Shown here piece by piece: positions 13,412-17,015 of a stretch of DNA of 17,015 nucleotides. The notes beneath the pieces are model-generated. The model saw only the letters and a list, made by a program, of their open reading frames with translations, searched no databases and was not told the DNA's origin. Origin of the DNA: Oscillospiraceae bacterium. GTDB taxonomy: Bacteria > Bacillota > Clostridia > Oscillospirales > Ruminococcaceae. Position numbers and translations under genes: made by a program. The stretch spans positions 1-17,015 of the forward strand of contig JAEDGE010000029.1 of assembly GCA_016297675.1 (NCBI GenBank), read 5' to 3'. Position 1 is the first letter of the stretch. Every line of letters begins with the position of its first letter.

Positions 13412-14611
13412 TCAGATTGTAAATGCGTTTCCTGCCTGTATCCGGAAAATCTTCATCTCTGTATTGGCAACAGCTTTCTCCACAGAAGTTGTAAAATCAT
13501 ACTGCCCCTGTGCAATCTCCACTTCTTCCAGAGACGGACGCACCTTTGGATGTTTCGGCGTAAAGACAGTGCAGCAATCCTCATAGGGCAGTGTAGAGAG
13601 ATCAAAGGTATCAATTTGACGAGCCGTTTCGATGATTTCCGTTTTATCCATTCCAATCAGCGGCCGGAAAATCGGAATCCGACTGACGGCATCCGTACAA
13701 ACCAGTCCCTGCATCGTCTGGCTGGCAACCTGTCCGATACTTTCACCCGTAATCAAGGCACTGCAATCATCTTTTTCTGCGATTCGTTGTGCAATTTCCA
13801 CCATCAGCCGCCGCATGATAATTGTAAAATATGGCTCCGGACAGTTCCGCTTGATTTCCTCCTGAATTTCGGTAAACGGCACGCAGAAGAAAGCAATACT
13901 GCCACAGTAAGCAGTCAGCTTCTGACAAAGCTGTTCTACCTTTTCCTGTGCACGGTCTGAAGTATATGGGGGACTGACATAGTGAATGGCAGAAATATGC
14001 ACGCCACGCCGTGCCATGCGGTAGCCAGCAACCGGACTGTCAATGCCGCCGGACAGCAGAAGAAGTGCCTTTCCGCTACTGCCGACCGGTAAACCACCTG
14101 CACCTTTTTCATTGCCGGCATGAACAAACGCATTTTTTTCCCGAATCTCTACCATAACGGTGACATCCGGATGCTTCACATCCACCTGCAAATGCGGATA
14201 TGCCTCTAACAGCTGTCCGCCCAGGTCCCGACAAATATCCGGTGATTTCAATGGGAATTGTTTATCCGCACGTTTTGCTTCCACTTTAAATGTTTTTGCC
14301 CCAAGCAATCCATCTTCCAGATAGGGAATCGCTACACGGGAAATATCCGCCATATCCTTTTCGCAGACACACGCCTTGCAAAGGGCAGCGATACCGAATA
14401 TTTTTTTCAGCGTCTCCATCACGGAATCCAAATCCATCTCCGGTGATTCCGGCACGATATAAATGGTAGACTGTGCACGGGTATAAGAAAAGCTGCCGAG
14501 TGGCTTCAGTCTCCGTTTGATATTCTTCATAAGGATATCTTCAAATGTATTCCGGTTCAAACCCTTCAAAGCCAACTCTCCATATTTTGCAAGAATGATT
14601 TCCGTTTGCAT
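13412..14611 (-). CDS. thiI: tRNA 4-thiouridine synthase ThiI (short, rhodanese-less form)
   Basis: Adenylates and thiolates uridine 8 of tRNA, taking persulfide sulfur from a cysteine desulfurase. 399 residues: an N-terminal ferredoxin-like region (1-75), a THUMP domain (about 76-165) and an ATP pyrophosphatase domain with LLLLSGGIDSPVAGYRMA (183-200). LPYEDCC (341-347) is the segment that, as I recall, holds the persulfide-reactive Cys344 in E. coli ThiI. The C-terminal rhodanese domain of the E. coli protein is missing, as usual in Bacillus and clostridial forms that rely on a dedicated desulfurase. The gene directly upstream (33 bp away) is exactly that. An AAAGGAAA ribosome site sits about 9 nt before the ATG. 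Confidence 0.96.
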   Translation of the reverse strand: MQTEIILAKYGELALKGLNRNTFEDILMKNIKRRLKPLGSFSYTRAQSTIYIVPESPEMDLDSVMETLKKIFGIAALCKACVCEKDMADISRVAIPYLEDGLLGAKTFKVEAKRADKQFPLKSPDICRDLGGQLLEAYPHLQVDVKHPDVTVMVEIREKNAFVHAGNEKGAGGLPVGSSGKALLLLSGGIDSPVAGYRMARRGVHISAIHYVSPPYTSDRAQEKVEQLCQKLTAYCGSIAFFCVPFTEIQEEIKRNCPEPYFTIIMRRLMVEIAQRIAEKDDCSALITGESIGQVASQTMQGLVCTDAVSRIPIFRPLIGMDKTEIIETARQIDTFDLSTLPYEDCCTVFTPKHPKVRPSLEEVEIAQGQYDFTTSVEKAVANTEMKIFRIQAGNAFTI

Positions 14612-14644
14612 AAATCATTTCCTTTCTAACCAATCGATCCAATC

Positions 14645-15775
14645 TTAATAAAGCAGCGTTTCTCTCGCTGCCTGTAAACCAAAAATCAATGCATCCAGTG
14701 CCTCATTTGGTGTTTCCGCAGAAAGACTCACACGCAAAATGCTGTCTGCTTCCTGTTCCGTTGCACCAAACAAAACTGGCACACCACTGTTTTTTCCTTT
14801 GGAACAAGCAGAACCACTGGAAACGAAAATATTCCGTTTCTCCAGAAAATGCAGCAGAATTTCCGAACGGTACGGCCGCATGGAAAAACTGATGACATAG
14901 GGCGAAGCATCTGCCACAGAATGCACCTTACAATTTGGAATGGTTTGCAGCTGCTCCAGCAAGTACGCTTTTTTCTCCGCAACCAGCTGATAGCGTTCCC
15001 GAATCGTTCCGCCATATGTCTGCACCGCAGCACCGAATGCTGCAATCAGCGGGACACTCTCTGTTCCCGGACGCAGTCCCCGTTCTTGAGAACCGCCGTG
15101 GAAGGTCGGATGCAAATGTACACCGTTTTTCTGATACAACGCACCGACACCTTTTACACCGTGAATTTTATGTCCGCTGACAGAAAGCAAGTCTGCTTGT
15201 AAGGCATGTACTTGAAACGGAATTTTCAAGAATCCTTGTACAGCATCACAATGCGTAATCAACTCCGGAAACCGTCGCTTTGCAGCACGAAAAACAGACT
15301 GTACCGGCAGACAGTAACCCGTTTCATTGTTCACCAACATCATACTCAGCAGACAGGTGTTTTCATCTATTTCTGCCAAAAAATCTGCTGCATGATAGCA
15401 GCCATTTTTATCCGGTGCAACTGTCACCACCTGATAACCACAATCCTGCAAATACTGCATCGTATTGCGGACAGAAGCATGTTCTACTGCACTGACCACC
15501 AGTTTCTTTTTTCGTCTCCCATAAGTCTGCACAGCTCCCGTAATCGCAAGATGATTGCTTTCCGTTGCACCGGAAGTAAATGTGATTTCCTGTGGCGTAC
15601 AGCCAAGTGCTGCTGCAATCCAACTGCGTGCCTGTTCTACTTCGCGTTGTGCTTCTACACCAAGTCGATGCAGAGAAGATGGATTTCCATAGTGTATTGT
15701 CAAGCAACGCTGCAATGCCTCTATCGCTGCTGGACAGGGTCTTGTTGTTGCCGCATGGTCAAGATAATATTCCAT
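14645..15775 (-). CDS. Cysteine desulfurase (NifS/IscS family), likely ThiI partner
   Basis: PLP enzyme that converts cysteine to alanine and an enzyme-bound persulfide. 376 residues. Motifs: YLDHAATT (4-11), FTSGATESNH (66-75), VEHASV (97-102, H99), HCDAVQ (175-180, D177), SVSGHKIHGVKG (198-209, PLP lysine K203), RPGTES (235-240) and SSGSACSKGKN (319-329, catalytic C324). The start is ATG 15775; an in-frame TTG three codons earlier lies only 3 nt from the weak GGCGG ribosome site and is less likely. Its position 33 bp upstream of a rhodanese-less thiI matches the nifZ-thiI pair of Bacillus subtilis, so tRNA thiolation is the probable main task. A role in Fe-S assembly cannot be excluded. Confidence 0.95.
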   Translation of the reverse strand: MEYYLDHAATTRPCPAAIEALQRCLTIHYGNPSSLHRLGVEAQREVEQARSWIAAALGCTPQEITFTSGATESNHLAITGAVQTYGRRKKKLVVSAVEHASVRNTMQYLQDCGYQVVTVAPDKNGCYHAADFLAEIDENTCLLSMMLVNNETGYCLPVQSVFRAAKRRFPELITHCDAVQGFLKIPFQVHALQADLLSVSGHKIHGVKGVGALYQKNGVHLHPTFHGGSQERGLRPGTESVPLIAAFGAAVQTYGGTIRERYQLVAEKKAYLLEQLQTIPNCKVHSVADASPYVISFSMRPYRSEILLHFLEKRNIFVSSGSACSKGKNSGVPVLFGATEQEADSILRVSLSAETPNEALDALIFGLQAARETLLY

Positions 15776-15813
15776 ATATTTCAAAAACCGCCGTTTCTAT
15801 AAGATACCATATC

Positions 15814-15842
15814 ATTATACCACACTTCTATTCTTGATGCAA
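15814..15842 (-). promoter_or_regulatory. Promoter of the cysteine desulfurase-thiI-pncC-sortase unit
   Basis: Minus strand: -10 TATAAT (15814-15819) with an extended TGG, a 17-nt spacer and -35 TTGCAT (15837-15842). The start is predicted near 15807, about 30 nt before the ATG. Same element layout as the lacI promoter. No other convincing promoter is seen down to the PP2C gene. Confidence 0.72.
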
Positions 15843-15943
15843 GAGGATTTTCAAGGATTTCCAAAGCACAGTTTTTGACTTCTGTATAGAAATTATAAAG
15901 TACAGGCTTCTACCATTCCCGATTGCTTTGATATACTGTCCGG

Positions 15944-15970
15944 TATTGCAAAATCGTAGATTTTGCAATA
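15944..15970. repeat. Perfect 11-bp inverted repeat in the divergent intergenic region
   Basis: TATTGCAAAAT (15944-15954) and ATTTTGCAATA (15960-15970) with a 5-nt loop CGTAG. It lies upstream of both divergent promoters. Outer AGGCT (15904-15908) and AGCCT (15973-15977) could close a larger fold. No T tract follows on either strand, so it is not a standard terminator; a protein-binding palindrome is possible. The rest of 15776-16090 holds the two promoters and nothing else I recognise. Confidence 0.6.
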
Positions 15971-16002
15971 GAGCCTAAGTATAAAAGAAAAAATTCGTAT
16001 TA

Positions 16003-16031
16003 TTGACAATATGCCCGAAATGCCGTATAAT
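16003..16031 (+). promoter_or_regulatory. Promoter of the DUF2079 membrane protein gene
   Basis: TTGACA (16003-16008), a 17-nt spacer, TATAAT (16026-16031): both hexamers and the spacing are consensus. The start is predicted near 16038, giving a leader of about 53 nt with AAAGGA 8 nt before the ATG. Confidence 0.88.
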
Positions 16032-16090
16032 AACAAGTGATTGCTGGCGTTTGTCTGGCAAGAAAATGAGAAGAAGAAAGGATTGTCTTC

Positions 16091-17015
16091 ATGGAAAAAC
16101 AAGAAGATTTACAACAGCCGCAGTTAGCGGCAAATGAGACGGCGTCTTCTACCCTGCAACAAGTAGAAATTCCACCACCACTCACCAAACGAGAACGAAT
16201 GCGAGATATTTTTGGTACGCCTGCTGCTGCATTGTTCCGAATGCTGATTTCCTATCTGACGGTTGCCACAATGTTTATGATTTTGAATAAACTGGACGAC
16301 CGTCCTCCACTCTCAGATTGGATGAACTACATTCTTGCTGTGCCGCTCTCTCAAGTACTCTCTTTTACCTTCCTGTGCTTTGCGATTGCAACGGCTCTGC
16401 GATATCTGTTAAAATGGGAGCGTTTTGACAAAATCTTTGCACGCTGTGCAACCAGTTTCTTTTTATTGATTGCACTTTGGCGTGGCAGTGGATTTTCGGC
16501 AGCAGTTGCCGGTTTGTTGCTATTGTGGATAATAGCAAGCTATACCGTTGACCGCAACATGCTGTTACAAACACGCCGTCTTTCCAAACGAGTTTGTATC
16601 ATCTTAGTCATTGCCCTGACGTTGCTGGTGATATTGTTTACTGGCATCACACAGATGTACCATCATAAAATCTTCGGAACCAGTTGTTTTGATCTTGGTA
16701 TCTTCGTACAGATGTACCATTCTATTATTACGGATGGTACCATGCAGGTTACCTGTGAACGAGCAAAAGAGCTGTCTCACCTTGCTGTGCATGTTTCTCC
16801 AATTTATTATCTGCTTGCACCCGTTTATTTCCTATTTCCTCGTGCAGAAACATTGCTGATTGCACAACCCATCATTGTTTTCAGCGGTGTGCTGCCATTG
16901 TGCTGGATTGCAAAAAATCGAAGGTTTTCCCCTTGGACAACGCTATGCCTTTGTATCACTTATTTGTTTAGCAGCTCGCTGATTGGTCCCTGTTATTTTG
17001 ATTTTCACGAAAATG
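16091..17015 (+). CDS. DUF2079 multi-pass membrane protein, C-terminus cut by window edge
   Basis: Integral membrane protein of unknown function; 308 residues are visible and the frame is still open. A polar Gln/Glu-rich cytosolic N-terminus (1-40) is followed by membrane segments at about 48-66, 78-106, 120-152 and 166-186, then the family core: SCFDLGIFVQMYHSI (198-212), HLAVHVSPIYYLLAPVYFLFP (230-250), LLIAQPIIVFSGVLPLCWIA (255-274) and CYFDFHEN (301-308). FDLGIF, H-x-SP and FDFHxE are the DUF2079 hallmarks, and the family is thought to be related to GT-C glycosyltransferases. If so, the Asp and His residues facing outside would form an active site, but no substrate is known. It is divergent from the desulfurase operon and is preceded by a strong promoter. 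Confidence 0.9.
   Translation, partial: MEKQEDLQQPQLAANETASSTLQQVEIPPPLTKRERMRDIFGTPAAALFRMLISYLTVATMFMILNKLDDRPPLSDWMNYILAVPLSQVLSFTFLCFAIATALRYLLKWERFDKIFARCATSFFLLIALWRGSGFSAAVAGLLLLWIIASYTVDRNMLLQTRRLSKRVCIILVIALTLLVILFTGITQMYHHKIFGTSCFDLGIFVQMYHSIITDGTMQVTCERAKELSHLAVHVSPIYYLLAPVYFLFPRAETLLIAQPIIVFSGVLPLCWIAKNRRFSPWTTLCLCITYLFSSSLIGPCYFDFHEN

Noticed and set aside
15944..15970. Terminator or insertion-element end
   Set aside because: No T tract on either strand, no nearby convergent gene end, and no transposase or target duplication is visible.

Overview
The window looks like a chromosomal segment from a mesophilic, low-to-mid GC Firmicute of the Ruminococcaceae/Oscillospiraceae, most like a Ruminococcus. 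The grounds are strong AGGAGG-type ribosome binding sites, consensus sigma-A promoters with extended -10 boxes, and a mannan-disaccharide gene set (cellobiose 2-epimerase, GH130 phosphorylase, cytoplasmic GH26) of the kind described in Ruminococcus albus. The organism is inferred from family resemblance only. I see no rRNA, tRNA, CRISPR array, insertion sequence or phage gene.

Region 1 (1-7980) is a beta-mannooligosaccharide uptake and catabolism locus. On the minus strand, a sugar-binding lipoprotein, two MalF/MalG-type permeases, a GH130 phosphorylase and a cellobiose/mannobiose 2-epimerase (cut by the left edge) form one operon. No ABC ATPase is present. Upstream, also on the minus strand, is a LacI-family regulator with its own promoter and terminator. 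Divergent from it, on the plus strand, is a GH26 mannanase without a signal peptide. An octamer, TAGGCTAA, inside a 15-bp inverted repeat occurs three times: over the -35 of the transporter promoter, over the -10/start/Shine-Dalgarno of the GH26 gene, and as a perfect palindrome across the lacI stop codon. These are the candidate operators. The proposed pathway is import of mannooligosaccharides, trimming by GH26, phosphorolysis by GH130 to mannose-1-phosphate, and epimerisation of mannobiose to mannosyl-glucose.

Region 2 (7992-15775) is a long series of minus-strand genes, closely spaced and possibly partly one transcription unit: cysteine desulfurase, thiI (tRNA 4-thiouridine synthesis, no rhodanese domain), a stand-alone pncC/CinA-C amidase, two class B sortases in tandem, a secreted SpoIID/LytB-type protein, a zinc-ribbon protein and a PP2C phosphatase. 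A bidirectional terminator at 7933-7978 separates it from the converging GH26 gene. One sortase is anchored by a transmembrane segment with a charged cytosolic N-terminus; the other carries a lipoprotein signal. In the SpoIID-like protein the GHGxGxSQ block comes before the catalytic NEM...EAMKAQAVAA block, the reverse of the usual order, which suggests a circular permutation.

Region 3 (15776-17015) is a divergent intergenic region with one promoter in each direction and a perfect 11-bp inverted repeat, followed by the start of a plus-strand DUF2079 multi-pass membrane protein that runs off the right edge.

The most unusual items are the permuted SpoIID-like protein, the lipoprotein sortase in tandem with a second sortase, and the operator layout of the mannan locus. 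No wholly new system is demonstrated.
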